This document shows, piece by piece, positions 36,353 through 46,303 of a stretch of DNA of 64,000 nucleotides. Within the stretch, counting starts at the first letter, position 1. Each line of letters starts with the position of its first letter. The DNA is taken from positions 2,722,001 to 2,786,000 of the forward strand of contig NZ_CP015455.1 in assembly GCF_001888165.1 (NCBI RefSeq), given 5' to 3'. This DNA is from Syntrophotalea acetylenica (GTDB taxonomy: Bacteria; Desulfobacterota; Desulfuromonadia; Desulfuromonadales; Syntrophotaleaceae). Position numbers and translations under genes: made by a program. The notes beneath the pieces were generated by a model that saw only the letters and a list, made by a program, of their open reading frames with translations, was not told where the DNA came from and did no database searches.

Positions 36353-37516
36353 ATGGAAACCTCCACCAAACTGGCGAAAGCGGTCGCAAGAACGGTGCTC
36401 GACCATCCGTTTTTTGCCACCCTGCTGCTGCGCATGCCGCTGCGCGAGGACCGGGAAGTCAAAACCGCTGCCACCGACGGCAGGCAGATCCGCTACAATC
36501 CGGCCTTCATCGACAGGCTGAGCGTCAACCAGACGGTGTTCGTTCTCGCCCATCTGGTCATGCACGTGGCCCATTTCCATCCCCTGCGGCGCAACGCCCG
36601 CCACCCCGGCCGCTTCAACAAGGCTGGCGATTTCGCCATCAACGGCATCCTCAAGGAAGCCGGCCTCAGCCTGCTGCCTGGCGCGCCGTACCACAAATCC
36701 TTTGATAATCTCGCCGCTGAACAGATTTACGAGCGGCTGCCCAAAGGCGCAGGCGACGGCGACGGCAGAGATGGCGACAACGATATCGATTCGGACCAGG
36801 ATCCGGGCGGCTGCGGCGGTTTCGAAGATGCAAAGGATGAACACGGCAAGCCTCTGTCCAGAGCGGACAGGCAACGGCAGGAGGCCGAATTGACCGTGGC
36901 GATTCAGCAGGCCGCGCAAGCGGCCAGGGCACAGGGCAAGCTGCCAGGCTCTCTGGCGCGCCTGGTGGACGAACTGGTCCACCCGATTCTCGACTGGCGT
37001 GAAATACTGAGGAGTTTCGTCGATCATGCGGCTCGCGACGACTATTCGTGGAGACATCCCAACCGGCGCCATATTGCCGACGGCATCTATCTGCCGAGCT
37101 TCCGTTCCGAGGGGCTGCAGCCGCTGGTGCTGGCCATCGACACCTCCGGCTCCATCCGTCAAAGCGAGCTGAATCAGTTCCAGGCGGAACTCAACGATAT
37201 TCTGTTGAGCTACCCGTCGACGGTCAACGTGGTTTACTGCGACAGTGAAATTTCAGCCACCGAAATCATCACTCCGGAACAATACCCGGTGCGGCTCAAA
37301 GCTGTCGGCTGCGGCGGCACCGATCTGCGCCCGCCCTTTGACTGGGCGCGACAGAACGTGCCGGAAGCCGGATGTCTCATCTATCTGACCGATCTGAAGG
37401 GTGACAGCCCTGAAATAGATCCCGGCATTCCCACTCTGTGGATCAGCACCACCGATGAACGGGATCTGCCCGAAACGCAGCGTCCCGGGTTCGGGCACAT
37501 CGCCTGGCTGAAATGA
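36353..37516 (+). CDS. DUF2201 protein: metallopeptidase-like domain plus VWA-like domain
   Basis: A 387-residue protein, partner of the MoxR ATPase 14 bases upstream. The N-terminal part is the putative metallopeptidase domain of DUF2201, but its HExxH helix reads H67-L-V-M-H71, so the catalytic Glu is missing. A Gly/Asp-rich linker (about residues 125-165) follows. The C-terminal VWA-like domain has the MIDAS motif LAIDTSGSIRQSE (Asp263) and CGGTDLRPPFDWA. AGGAGG precedes the ATG. The pair probably forms a remodelling complex; its target is unknown. Confidence 0.85.
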   Translation: METSTKLAKAVARTVLDHPFFATLLLRMPLREDREVKTAATDGRQIRYNPAFIDRLSVNQTVFVLAHLVMHVAHFHPLRRNARHPGRFNKAGDFAINGILKEAGLSLLPGAPYHKSFDNLAAEQIYERLPKGAGDGDGRDGDNDIDSDQDPGGCGGFEDAKDEHGKPLSRADRQRQEAELTVAIQQAAQAARAQGKLPGSLARLVDELVHPILDWREILRSFVDHAARDDYSWRHPNRRHIADGIYLPSFRSEGLQPLVLAIDTSGSIRQSELNQFQAELNDILLSYPSTVNVVYCDSEISATEIITPEQYPVRLKAVGCGGTDLRPPFDWARQNVPEAGCLIYLTDLKGDSPEIDPGIPTLWISTTDERDLPETQRPGFGHIAWLK

Positions 37517-37544
37517 GCCGGACGCAAGGTACAAGGAGGCCGCC

Positions 37545-37760
37545 ATGGAAAAAGTCATTCAGCTCACCTTTATCCAGCGGGATACGGTTCGAAGCCTGCA
37601 TCCCGACCTCTGGCGCCAGTGCAAATACCTGGATACCGGCAAAATAAGCCGCATGCAATATACCTGGCGCTACACCACAACCCCTCAAACCGCGCTGGCC
37701 TTGCGCCTGATGGGCCTGTGCGTCATCGACGGCCAGGACGACGCGGCACCGGGGAGCTAG
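37545..37760 (+). CDS. Small protein downstream of the MoxR/VWA pair
   Basis: A 71-residue protein (MEKVIQLTFIQRDTVRSLHP at the start) without a known motif. AAGGAGG sits 5 bases before the ATG and it follows the DUF2201 gene by 28 bases, so it is likely the third gene of that operon. It has conserved-looking aromatic and Arg residues (MQYTWRYTTTP) but I cannot assign a family. Confidence 0.65.
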   Translation: MEKVIQLTFIQRDTVRSLHPDLWRQCKYLDTGKISRMQYTWRYTTTPQTALALRLMGLCVIDGQDDAAPGS

Positions 37761-37967
37761 ATCCCGAAACCCCGGGTTCTTCCCGCGGCTACCGCGCACT
37801 TGTCATCTGGAAAACCTGTCTTCGGTTGCACGGCCACCTCAAAACATGCGAAACTCCACAGCGAAAACATTACGCTTCCCGCTCAAAAAGGCACTCAAGG
37901 GCCGGCACACCTGCCGCCAGGGCTTACCGGGCGTTACCCTCGCCCTCAGCACCGCTTGGAGATTCCC

Positions 37968-39206
37968 ATGAAACAGCACAAACCTGAAACCGGTCTGCCC
38001 TCAAAACTTAAATACAATCTTGCCCGATGCTGGTGGAAGGAAACCCGCGCACGCTGGCGCCGCTTCAGGCATCTGCGCAAAACCACCGTCCTGGCCGTAA
38101 CCGGCAGCTGCGGCAAAACCACCGCCACCTGTTTTCTGGGCAAAATACTGGGCGATCATGCTCCCTGCTATACCGGTGTGAACCGCAACACCAGCCGGGC
38201 CATCTACAAAAACCTGCGCAAAATGCGCACCTCCTGCCGCTTTCTGGTGCAGGAAATGGGGGTGGGCTTCCCCGGCGACATGGAGCAAAACATCCGCGCC
38301 CTGCCTCCGCATATCGGCATCGTCACCACCATCGGCCAGGATCACTACACCAGCTTCCGCACCCCGGAGGCCACCGCCGCCGAAAAAGGCAACCTGATCG
38401 CGGCGCTGCCCGAATCCGGCACCGCCGTGCTCAATGCCGATGATCCCCACGTGATGTCAATGGCGCCACATACCCGCGCCGGCATTTTGACCTACGGGTG
38501 CAGCGAACACGCGGATGTCCGCGGCAGCGACATTTGTTCTGCCTGGCCGCAACGCCTGTCTCTGACGGTAACCTATGGCCATGAAAGCGTCCGCGTCGAA
38601 ACCGGCCTGTTCGGCGACCTGCTGGTCACTTCCCTGCTGGCCGCCATTGCGGGAGCCCTTGCCGTCGGCGTGCCGCTGTCGCAATGCGCCGCCTCCCTGA
38701 AGGGGGTCGAATCCTTCCCCGCCCGGCTGTCCATCCACCGCAGCCCGCAAGGTGCCTGGTTGATCAAGGATACCGTCAAGGCGCCTTTCTGGAACGTCGG
38801 AAAAACCATCGCTCTGATGAAAAACGCCTCAGCGTCGCGCAAGACCGTGGTGATAGGCTGCTTCAGCGATACCGCCGGTTCCGATTCCCAGAAATACCGC
38901 ACCATGGCCCGCCTGGCGCTGGAAATTGCGGACCGCGTGATCTTTGTCGGCGGCAAAGCCACCTATGTAAGAAAGATCCAGACCGAGGAGTTGACAAACC
39001 GGCTCTATCTCTTCGACGACATTCAGGCCGCTTGCCGCTTTCTGGAGAACGCCACCGTTCAAAACGAGCTTGTCCTGCTCAAATCCAGCAGCCGATACCA
39101 CCTGGAACGCATGCTTTACGGACAACTGGAGGGGTTCAACTGCTGGAAAAGTTCCTGTGACAAAAAAATCGACTGCGCCGAATGCCCGGACAGGTTCGGC
39201 ACATAG
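37968..39206 (+). CDS. Mur-ligase family protein with C-terminal cysteine cluster
   Basis: A 412-residue ATP-dependent ligase-like protein. It has the Mur ATP loop GSCGKTTATCFLGKIL (about residue 46), EMGVGFPGDMEQNIRALPPHIG (metal/carbamate region) and LNADDPHV, but lacks the N-terminal UDP-binding domain of MurC/D/E/F, beginning instead with a short basic stretch. The C terminus ends with four cysteines in C-x4-C-x5-C-x2-C, unusual for Mur ligases. It may ligate an amino acid or peptide to a non-UDP substrate. It lies upstream of a class A PBP gene (242-base gap). GGAG precedes the ATG. Confidence 0.78.
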   Translation: MKQHKPETGLPSKLKYNLARCWWKETRARWRRFRHLRKTTVLAVTGSCGKTTATCFLGKILGDHAPCYTGVNRNTSRAIYKNLRKMRTSCRFLVQEMGVGFPGDMEQNIRALPPHIGIVTTIGQDHYTSFRTPEATAAEKGNLIAALPESGTAVLNADDPHVMSMAPHTRAGILTYGCSEHADVRGSDICSAWPQRLSLTVTYGHESVRVETGLFGDLLVTSLLAAIAGALAVGVPLSQCAASLKGVESFPARLSIHRSPQGAWLIKDTVKAPFWNVGKTIALMKNASASRKTVVIGCFSDTAGSDSQKYRTMARLALEIADRVIFVGGKATYVRKIQTEELTNRLYLFDDIQAACRFLENATVQNELVLLKSSSRYHLERMLYGQLEGFNCWKSSCDKKIDCAECPDRFGT

Positions 39207-39448
39207 AGTCTCCTGCCTTGATCTTTTCAAGCCTGTCAGCGTCCGAACAAGAGCCTCTGCCACCCTCAAAAAAGGAGGCATGACAAGAATCGACAGAAGG
39301 TGTATAAGTTGACCGTTTCGCCGTCTGTGGCGATCCATGCCTCCCGCCTCTTTTCCCTCCCTTATCGGTGGGGCAGGTCCAACCTGGCGTTTATCCATTC
39401 TTTCGATTCCGGAGTATCAAGACCGTGGCCCCTTTTATTGGCACTCTG

Positions 39449-41527
39449 ATGAAAAAGCCTGTTCTTCGTTTCTGTCTGACAACTTGTCTGGTTCTGGGCA
39501 CGGTGCTGCCGGTTTTGGCCCGTGAAACCATCGCCACCCGCCCCATCCTTCCGGCGGATTACTCTTCGATCAGGATTTTTGACCGGGAGGGCCGGTTCGT
39601 AGCCCGCATCCCCGCTGAACGCAGGTACTGGGTGCCTATCAACCGCATCCCCCAATTTTTACAGAACGCGGCGGTCGCCATTGAAGACGCACGTTTTTTC
39701 GAACACGGCGGCATCGACCTCAAGGGCATCACCCGGGCGCTGGTCAAGGATGTGATGCAGGGAGAAATGGCCGAGGGCGGCTCCACCATCACCCAGCAGC
39801 TGATCAAGAACAAGCACCTGTCCGGGGAAAAAACCATCGATCGCAAGCTCAGGGAAGCCCGCCTGGCCATGGAGTATGAGCGCAAATACACCAAGAAGCA
39901 GATTCTTGAGATGTATTTCAACGAAATCTACTACGGAAACGGTGCCTGGGGCATTGCCCAGGCCGCCCTGCTGTACTACGACAAAAGGCCCGACCAGCTG
40001 ACCGATGACGAATGCGCCCTGCTTGCCGGGGTGTCCAAGGCCCCCAACCGCTACAATCCGCGCGGCAATACCACCAAGGTCAAGGCCCGCCGCAATCTGG
40101 TGCTCAGTCGCATGGCCGAGCTCGGAATGATCACGCAGAAACGCAAACAGGCGCTGGCGGCACGCCCCGTCACCAGCGTAAAATCCGGGCAGTCTTCCTA
40201 TTACCTGGCCCACCTGCGCAACAAGCTGGTTCAGCAATACGGAGAAAAAGTTTTCGAGCGCGGCGGATTGCAGGTGATCGCGGCCATGGACCTGTTGCTG
40301 CAGAAAAGCGCCGAACAGACCCTGAGCGAACAGGTACGAACCATCTCGCCGGACCTGCAGGGCGCCCTGTTGTGCCTTGATCCGGGCACTGGTGACATCC
40401 TGGCCGCCGCCGGCGGGGTGGATTTCAAACAAAGCGCTTATAACCGTGCGCTGTTCGCAAAACGGCAGCCGGGATCGGCCATCAAACCGCTGATCTACGC
40501 CGCGGCCCTGGAAAAAAGCCATACCGCCGCCGAACTCTGGAACGACGATCCGGTCTCCTATCGGCGCAGCGACGACAAAATCTGGCAACCCCAGAATTAC
40601 GGACATGAACGCCAGGGACAGGTCAGCCTGCGCGAAGCCCTGGCACACTCCAACAACATCATTGCCGTCAAGTTGCTGGAAGCCATCAGCGCGCCCTACT
40701 TTGCCGATTTTGCAGGCAATCTCGGAATTTCGCTGCGATCACGCAACGATTTGTCAATGGCGCTCGGCACCGGGGAAGTAACCCTCAACGAACTGGTCGC
40801 GGCCTACGCCCCGCTGGCCAACGGCGGCCTCAAGGTGCAGCCACGCACCATCATCAAGATCTACGACCGGCGCTCCAAAACCTGGACCCGCACCCCGGCT
40901 CCGCGGACTCCGGTGATGTCCGGGGCTACGGCATTCATCACAACCCAGATGCTGAGGGATGTTCTGACCCACGGCACCGCTAAAAATCTTAAAAAGTTTG
41001 CCGAACACTATCCTGCCGCCGGCAAAACCGGCACCACCAGCGACTACCGGGATGCCTGGTTTATCGGCTACACGCCGAAACTGGTTACCGGCGTCTGGGT
41101 AGGTTATGACAAGCCCCGTCCCGGCGGCAGGGGTTTTACCGGCGGCGCGGTCAGCGCCCCCATCTGGGAAAGGTTCATGCGCTCGGCGCTGGCCAGGCAC
41201 CCGGCGGCTTCCTTCAAGCAACCGGAATCGGTCATTTCCCTTGCCATTGATCCAACCACCGGAATGCCGGCCACAACCGCCTGCCCGGTGACCCGAAACG
41301 AGTTTTTCAGCATTGGCAGCGAGCCGCGGGAGTACTGCACCGCACACGCCGGAGATCCGCTTCAGGAGCTGCCACCATCCCTGGAGCTGCCGGATATCGA
41401 ATCGCTGTTGATACAAGGCGATGCACAGAACAGCGTCGGAGAGCCACCCGAAACGGTCGGAGACGAGGTGCCGGATGAAGACACCGATCCGCAACCGCCC
41501 ACGGACAATCCCGCTCCATCCCCTTAG
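39449..41527 (+). CDS. Class A penicillin-binding protein (PBP1A type)
   Basis: A 692-residue bifunctional peptidoglycan synthase with an N-terminal anchor/signal (LRFCLTTCLVLGTVLPVLA). The GT51 glycosyltransferase has AIEDARFFEHGGID (catalytic Glu) and GGSTITQQLIKN. The transpeptidase has SxxK at Ser343 (PGSAIKPL), SNN in LAHSNNIIAVK and KTGTT at 526-530. A Pro/Asp/Glu-rich tail ends the protein. An in-frame GTG at 39425 with CGGAG upstream is an alternative start that would add 8 residues. Confidence 0.92.
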   Translation: MKKPVLRFCLTTCLVLGTVLPVLARETIATRPILPADYSSIRIFDREGRFVARIPAERRYWVPINRIPQFLQNAAVAIEDARFFEHGGIDLKGITRALVKDVMQGEMAEGGSTITQQLIKNKHLSGEKTIDRKLREARLAMEYERKYTKKQILEMYFNEIYYGNGAWGIAQAALLYYDKRPDQLTDDECALLAGVSKAPNRYNPRGNTTKVKARRNLVLSRMAELGMITQKRKQALAARPVTSVKSGQSSYYLAHLRNKLVQQYGEKVFERGGLQVIAAMDLLLQKSAEQTLSEQVRTISPDLQGALLCLDPGTGDILAAAGGVDFKQSAYNRALFAKRQPGSAIKPLIYAAALEKSHTAAELWNDDPVSYRRSDDKIWQPQNYGHERQGQVSLREALAHSNNIIAVKLLEAISAPYFADFAGNLGISLRSRNDLSMALGTGEVTLNELVAAYAPLANGGLKVQPRTIIKIYDRRSKTWTRTPAPRTPVMSGATAFITTQMLRDVLTHGTAKNLKKFAEHYPAAGKTGTTSDYRDAWFIGYTPKLVTGVWVGYDKPRPGGRGFTGGAVSAPIWERFMRSALARHPAASFKQPESVISLAIDPTTGMPATTACPVTRNEFFSIGSEPREYCTAHAGDPLQELPPSLELPDIESLLIQGDAQNSVGEPPETVGDEVPDEDTDPQPPTDNPAPSP

Positions 41528-41663
41528 CGGGTTTCCATCCGGGAACGGCTCTTTTCCACGGTGACGGGTTGCGGTATAGTTCGAGGAGAGGAGCATCTTT
41601 CTCCCCGCAAGCGGTTCCTTGCGATAACGGACATCCGTGTTCCTTCCCGGCGGGAGACGCCTT

Positions 41664-43850
41664 ATGTCGCGACGCATCGATTATAAGATACAGGGCCTGG
41701 ATTGTTCCGAAGAGGTGGCGATACTGCGACGGGAGGTCGGAGGCAGACCCGGGATCATCGATCTGGCGTTCGATGTGGTCAACGCCCGCATGACCGTTGA
41801 ATTTGACCCGGACGCCATCTCCGCCCCCGAAATCGTCACGGCGGTGAACGCCACCGGCATGAAAGCCTCTCCCTGGGAGCTGCGGCATGCCGCTGCGAAA
41901 CAGCCCTTCTGGACCCGCCACGGGCGGCTCATCACGACCGTCGCCAGCGGTTTGCTGCTGGCCTCGGCTTTTTTTGCCCACTGGATGCATCATGGCAGCC
42001 TGCTGGATGTCTTTGCGGGCCTGCATGGCACAGAGCAAAATCCGCCAACATTCATAGCCCTGCTGTATCTCGGCGCCGTGACTTGCGGCGCATGGTATGT
42101 GCTGCCAAAAGCCCTGCAGGCCATACGCCGGCTGCGACCGGACATGAACGTGCTGATGATCGCGGCGGTCATCGGCGCCATTCTCATCGGCGAACTGTTC
42201 GAGGCAGCCACCGTCGCCTTTCTGTTCGCCTTGTCGCTGCTGCTGGAACACTGGAGCGTCGAACGGGCGCGCAATGCCATCGGCGCACTGCTCCATTTGA
42301 CCCCGCCCACCGCCCGTTACTTTTGCGGAAATCATTGCGGCTACCATGAAAAACCCGTCTCGGAGGTACCGCCCGGCGCCACCGTGCAGGTTTGGCCCGG
42401 CGAGAAAATCCCTCTCGACGGCATGGTGATCAAGGGCATGTCGTCCGTCAATCAGGCTCCCATCACCGGCGAATCCATGCCGGTGTCCAAACAACCCGGC
42501 GACGAGGTCTACGCCGGGACCATCAATCAGGAAGGGGTACTGGAACTGCGTACCACCCGCGCCGCCAGCGACACCACCCTGGCACGCATCATCCACATGG
42601 TGGAAAACGCCCAGGCGCGGCGCGCCCGCAGCCAGCAGTGGGTGGACCGTTTTTCCGTTTACTACACGCCGTCCATGATGCTGCTGGCTATCGCCACTGC
42701 CGTAACCCTGCCGCTGCTGACAACAGCTTCCTGGCCGGAGAGCGTCTACCGCGGACTGGTCATCCTGGTGATCGCCTGCCCCTGCGCGCTGGTCATTTCA
42801 ACGCCGGTCAGCATCGTTTCAGCCCTGACCGCTTCGGCGCGAAACGGCGTGCTGATCAAGGGCGGGCTTTACCTGGAAGCGGCCGGGAGCCTCAAGATTC
42901 TGGCCATGGACAAAACCGGAACCCTCACCGAAGGGCAGCCGGAAGTCCAGGTCCTTGTCCCCCTCGACGGCCACACCGAGGAGGAGTTGCTGACACGCGC
43001 CGCCGCCCTTGAAGCCACCAGCGAACATCCGCTGGCGCGAGCCATTCTGCGCAAGGCGCGCGCCTCCGGCATCACCGTGGTGCCGGCCGAGCACTATCAG
43101 GCCCTGCCCGGCAAAGGCGGCGAAGGGATGATCGACGGCCGCGCTTTCTGGATCGGCAGTCACCGGCTGATGCATGAGAAAAACCAGGACCTGGCGGATA
43201 TCCGGAAACGGGTGGAAGCACTGGAGGATGCCGGGCATACGGTGATCGCCCTCGGCAACGACCGCCATGTCTGCGGCCTGATCAGCGTCGCCGACCGCCT
43301 GCGCAAAAACGTGCCGCGCATCCTCGATGCAATCCGGCAAGCCGGCGTCGAGCAGATCATCATGCTGACCGGCGACAACCAGGGCACGGCGCGCGCCATC
43401 GCCGCGGAGGCGGGTGTCGATGACCATCGCTGCGAACTCCTGCCCGAAGACAAGGTCGAGGCCATCGGCCGGCTGGTACGGAAACATCGGACCGTGGCCA
43501 TGGTCGGTGACGGTGTCAACGATGCGCCGGCCATGGCGGCGGCAACCCTGGGCATCGCCATGGGCGCCATGGGCACCGACGCCGCGCTGGAAACCGCCGA
43601 CGTGGCGCTCATGGCGGACGACCTGGCCAAGCTGCCGTGGCTGATCCGCCATTCCCGCCGCACCCTGCGCAACATTCAGCAGAACATCGGCTTTGCCCTG
43701 GGCATCAAGCTGGTCTTCATCATCCTGACCATGCTCGGCCTGGCAACGCTCTGGATGGCCATCGCCGCCGACACCGGCGTTACCCTTCTGGTCATTTTCA
43801 ACAGCCTGCGGCTGCTGAACCTGTCCGCGTCCGATGGACGATCGACGTGA
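41664..43850 (+). CDS. Heavy-metal P1B-type ATPase (Zn/Cd/Pb type)
   Basis: A 728-residue metal efflux pump. The N-terminal HMA-like domain has GLDCSEEVAILRREV, in which the second Cys of GMxCxxC is replaced and an acidic pair follows, as in Zn/Cd ATPases. The membrane metal site is CPC (Cys372-Pro-Cys374, IACPCALV), the phosphorylated Asp is 416 (MDKTGTLT), then SEHPLARAI and GDGVNDAPAM. Possible Cys/His ligands occur in FCGNHCGYHEK. It probably exports zinc or cadmium. GGGAG precedes the ATG. Confidence 0.92.
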   Translation: MSRRIDYKIQGLDCSEEVAILRREVGGRPGIIDLAFDVVNARMTVEFDPDAISAPEIVTAVNATGMKASPWELRHAAAKQPFWTRHGRLITTVASGLLLASAFFAHWMHHGSLLDVFAGLHGTEQNPPTFIALLYLGAVTCGAWYVLPKALQAIRRLRPDMNVLMIAAVIGAILIGELFEAATVAFLFALSLLLEHWSVERARNAIGALLHLTPPTARYFCGNHCGYHEKPVSEVPPGATVQVWPGEKIPLDGMVIKGMSSVNQAPITGESMPVSKQPGDEVYAGTINQEGVLELRTTRAASDTTLARIIHMVENAQARRARSQQWVDRFSVYYTPSMMLLAIATAVTLPLLTTASWPESVYRGLVILVIACPCALVISTPVSIVSALTASARNGVLIKGGLYLEAAGSLKILAMDKTGTLTEGQPEVQVLVPLDGHTEEELLTRAAALEATSEHPLARAILRKARASGITVVPAEHYQALPGKGGEGMIDGRAFWIGSHRLMHEKNQDLADIRKRVEALEDAGHTVIALGNDRHVCGLISVADRLRKNVPRILDAIRQAGVEQIIMLTGDNQGTARAIAAEAGVDDHRCELLPEDKVEAIGRLVRKHRTVAMVGDGVNDAPAMAAATLGIAMGAMGTDAALETADVALMADDLAKLPWLIRHSRRTLRNIQQNIGFALGIKLVFIILTMLGLATLWMAIAADTGVTLLVIFNSLRLLNLSASDGRST

Positions 43851-44037
43851 AAAGATGGTTCCTGCCGCGGGCAATCATGCCCTGGCATTGCTAGCAGCCT
43901 TGGATCCAGCCTGCCCGGCTTGGGGCCGGATGCTGCAACTGTTGCTCTGCAATTGCCGGCCATCCCCGTAAGAGACCGGGGCCGAAAAGCGGCACAGCAA
44001 CCCCGCGGGGCATGCCGGAGAAAGGTCTTACGCAACC

Positions 44038-46269
44038 ATGCTTTCCCTTTTTCAGCGCATTCGGGCACGGATGGCAAAAACCCTGGCCCCAGAAGAAAAG
44101 GCCGCAGGCAAACTCGGCACATTTATCGGGGTTTTCACCCCTACCATCCTGACAATTCTTGGCGTCATCATGTACCTGCGCTTCGGCTGGGTGGTGGGCC
44201 ACATCGGGCTGTGGAAAGCGTTGTTGATCGTATTGCTCGCCAACAGCATTACCATGGTGACCGCCCTGGGTTTCTCCGCCATCGCGACCAACACCAGGGT
44301 CGGCACGGGCGGCGCCTACTTCATGATATCGCGAAGCCTGGGGCCGGAAATTGGCGGGGCCATCGGCATTCCCCTGTTTTTCTGCCAGGCACTGTCGGTC
44401 ACTCTGTATGCCTACGGCCTGGCGGAATCCCTGCGTTTCGCGTGGCCGGGCGCCCCCCTGCAGGCAACGGCTTTTCTCGTCATTGTGCTGGTCGGCGCCC
44501 TGGCGTTTCGCGGTGCCGGCGGCGCCCTGAAAATGCAGGTACCGATCCTCCTGCTGATCGCCCTCTCCCTGCTGGCTTTGGCCGGGGGTGTTGTGGCCGG
44601 CGGCGGCGCGCCGCGAGCCCTGGCAACCGAAGCGTCCGGACAGTATAGCTTCTGGTTCGTGTTCGCGGTTTTTTTCCCGGCGGTAACCGGCATCATGGCC
44701 GGGCTGAGCCTGTCCGGAGATCTGGCCAATCCGCGCCGCGCCATTCCTCGGGGCACGGTAATGGCAACCCTGACCGGCTTCGCGATCTACATGCTGGTGC
44801 CGGTCCTGCTCTGCCTGGGCGCCGATAGTGAAGCACTGCGCGATAACTCCCTGATCTGGACCCGCATCGCCCTGTTCGGGCCCTGGCTGGTCCTGCCGGG
44901 CCTGTGGGGAGCCATCTTTTCTTCGGCGGTCGGATCCGTGCTGGGTGCGCCACGCACTTTGCAGGCCCTCGCCACGGACCGCCTGGCACCCCGCTGGCTG
45001 GCCGCCGCCGAGCACACGGCGGAACCCCTGTCCGGCCTTCTTGCCACCCTGGCCATTGCGCTGCTTGCGGTTTTTCTCGGCGACCTCAACACCGTTGCTG
45101 AAGTCGTGACCATGTTTTTTCTCAGCGTCTATGGCACGATCAATGCGATTGTCGCCCTGGAATACCTTTCCGGCAATCCTTCCTGGCGCCCTGAAATCAA
45201 GGTCCCATGGTGGCTGAGCCTCGGGGGCGCCACGGGATGCCTGGCCATCATGCTGCTGATCAATATCCGGGCCAGCCTGACGGCCGTCATGGTGGTTCTG
45301 GGCCTGTGGCTGCTGCTGCGACGGCGCGAACGATCGCATGCCTGGGGCGATGTGCGGCGGGATCTGTACGAAGCGGTCATTCGCTGGGCGCTTGTATGCC
45401 TTTCCCGGCGGCCGATGACGGCGCGCAACTGGCGACCGCACATTCTGGTGTTCGTGAGCAACATCGACAGACGCCTGCCTCTGGTCCGCTACGGCGCCTG
45501 GTTCAGCCAGGAACGGGGTGTCGTTACGGTCTGCGAATTGGTGGTGGGCAACCTGCTGGAACTGAACCTGAATATTCTGGAACGGGCGAAACACATCGAC
45601 CGCGTGCTGGACCAGGCCGGCATCGTCGCATTCGGCGAGGTCGATGTGGTGGAAAACATCGAACAGGGCATCATGACTGTGACCCAGGCCAACGGCATCG
45701 CCGGCATCGCCGCCAACACCATCCTCCTCGGGTGGCCGGACGACATGGAGCGACTGGTCCACTTTTTGCGGGTTATCCGCCCGCTGAGGCACATCAACCG
45801 GTCGATGCTGCTGGGGCAGGTCGAAACGCCGCCACCCCTGCGTGAAGGTCAGCGCCGTAGCATCCACGTATGGTGGGGGGGCCTGCAGCGCAATGGTGAT
45901 TTGATGCTGTTGCTGGCCTATCTGCTGTCGCGCAACCCCGAGTGGCGAAATGCCCGCATTCAGATCATGACCATCGCATCCAACCAGATGATCAAACAGC
46001 AGACCGAAACCATGCTTGCCAAACTGATCCCGGAAATCCGCATCGAGGCCGAGGTGGAGGTGATGGCCAAACCTGAAGATACGAGCGTGGTGGAACTGAT
46101 TCATGCCCGCAGCGCATCCGCCGACCTGGTCATCCTCGGTCTCGGCATGCCCGCCGAAGGGCAGGAAGAGGGTTACGCCGAGCGCCTTACGGAGCTGGCG
46201 GCGGGCCTGCGCTCTTTCTTTTTTGTCCACAACGGCAGCCTGTTCATTGGCGAACTGATCTCCCAGTGA
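44038..46269 (+). CDS. SLC12-like (cation-chloride cotransporter family) permease
   Basis: A 743-residue protein: about 12 membrane helices in residues 25-440 and a soluble C-terminal domain of some 290 residues. The first helices match SLC12 transporters (LGTFIGVFTPTILTILGVIM, YLRFGWVVGHIGL), with GLSLSGDLANPRRAIPRGT in the middle. The C-terminal part (HILVFVSNIDRRLPLVRYG to SADLVILGLGMPAEG) resembles the SLC12/universal-stress-like tail. Bacterial members are poorly studied; the ions moved are unknown. GGAGAAAGG precedes the ATG. Confidence 0.82.
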   Translation: MLSLFQRIRARMAKTLAPEEKAAGKLGTFIGVFTPTILTILGVIMYLRFGWVVGHIGLWKALLIVLLANSITMVTALGFSAIATNTRVGTGGAYFMISRSLGPEIGGAIGIPLFFCQALSVTLYAYGLAESLRFAWPGAPLQATAFLVIVLVGALAFRGAGGALKMQVPILLLIALSLLALAGGVVAGGGAPRALATEASGQYSFWFVFAVFFPAVTGIMAGLSLSGDLANPRRAIPRGTVMATLTGFAIYMLVPVLLCLGADSEALRDNSLIWTRIALFGPWLVLPGLWGAIFSSAVGSVLGAPRTLQALATDRLAPRWLAAAEHTAEPLSGLLATLAIALLAVFLGDLNTVAEVVTMFFLSVYGTINAIVALEYLSGNPSWRPEIKVPWWLSLGGATGCLAIMLLINIRASLTAVMVVLGLWLLLRRRERSHAWGDVRRDLYEAVIRWALVCLSRRPMTARNWRPHILVFVSNIDRRLPLVRYGAWFSQERGVVTVCELVVGNLLELNLNILERAKHIDRVLDQAGIVAFGEVDVVENIEQGIMTVTQANGIAGIAANTILLGWPDDMERLVHFLRVIRPLRHINRSMLLGQVETPPPLREGQRRSIHVWWGGLQRNGDLMLLLAYLLSRNPEWRNARIQIMTIASNQMIKQQTETMLAKLIPEIRIEAEVEVMAKPEDTSVVELIHARSASADLVILGLGMPAEGQEEGYAERLTELAAGLRSFFFVHNGSLFIGELISQ

Positions 46270-46303
46270 CCTTTCGCCATGCCCGCTCCCGAAAGCATCG
46301 GCG

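Noticed and set aside
43891-46230. Minus-strand open frame (779 codons) opposite the SLC12-like gene
   Set aside because: Shadow frame with biased Gln/His/Gly composition; the plus strand encodes a clear membrane protein.
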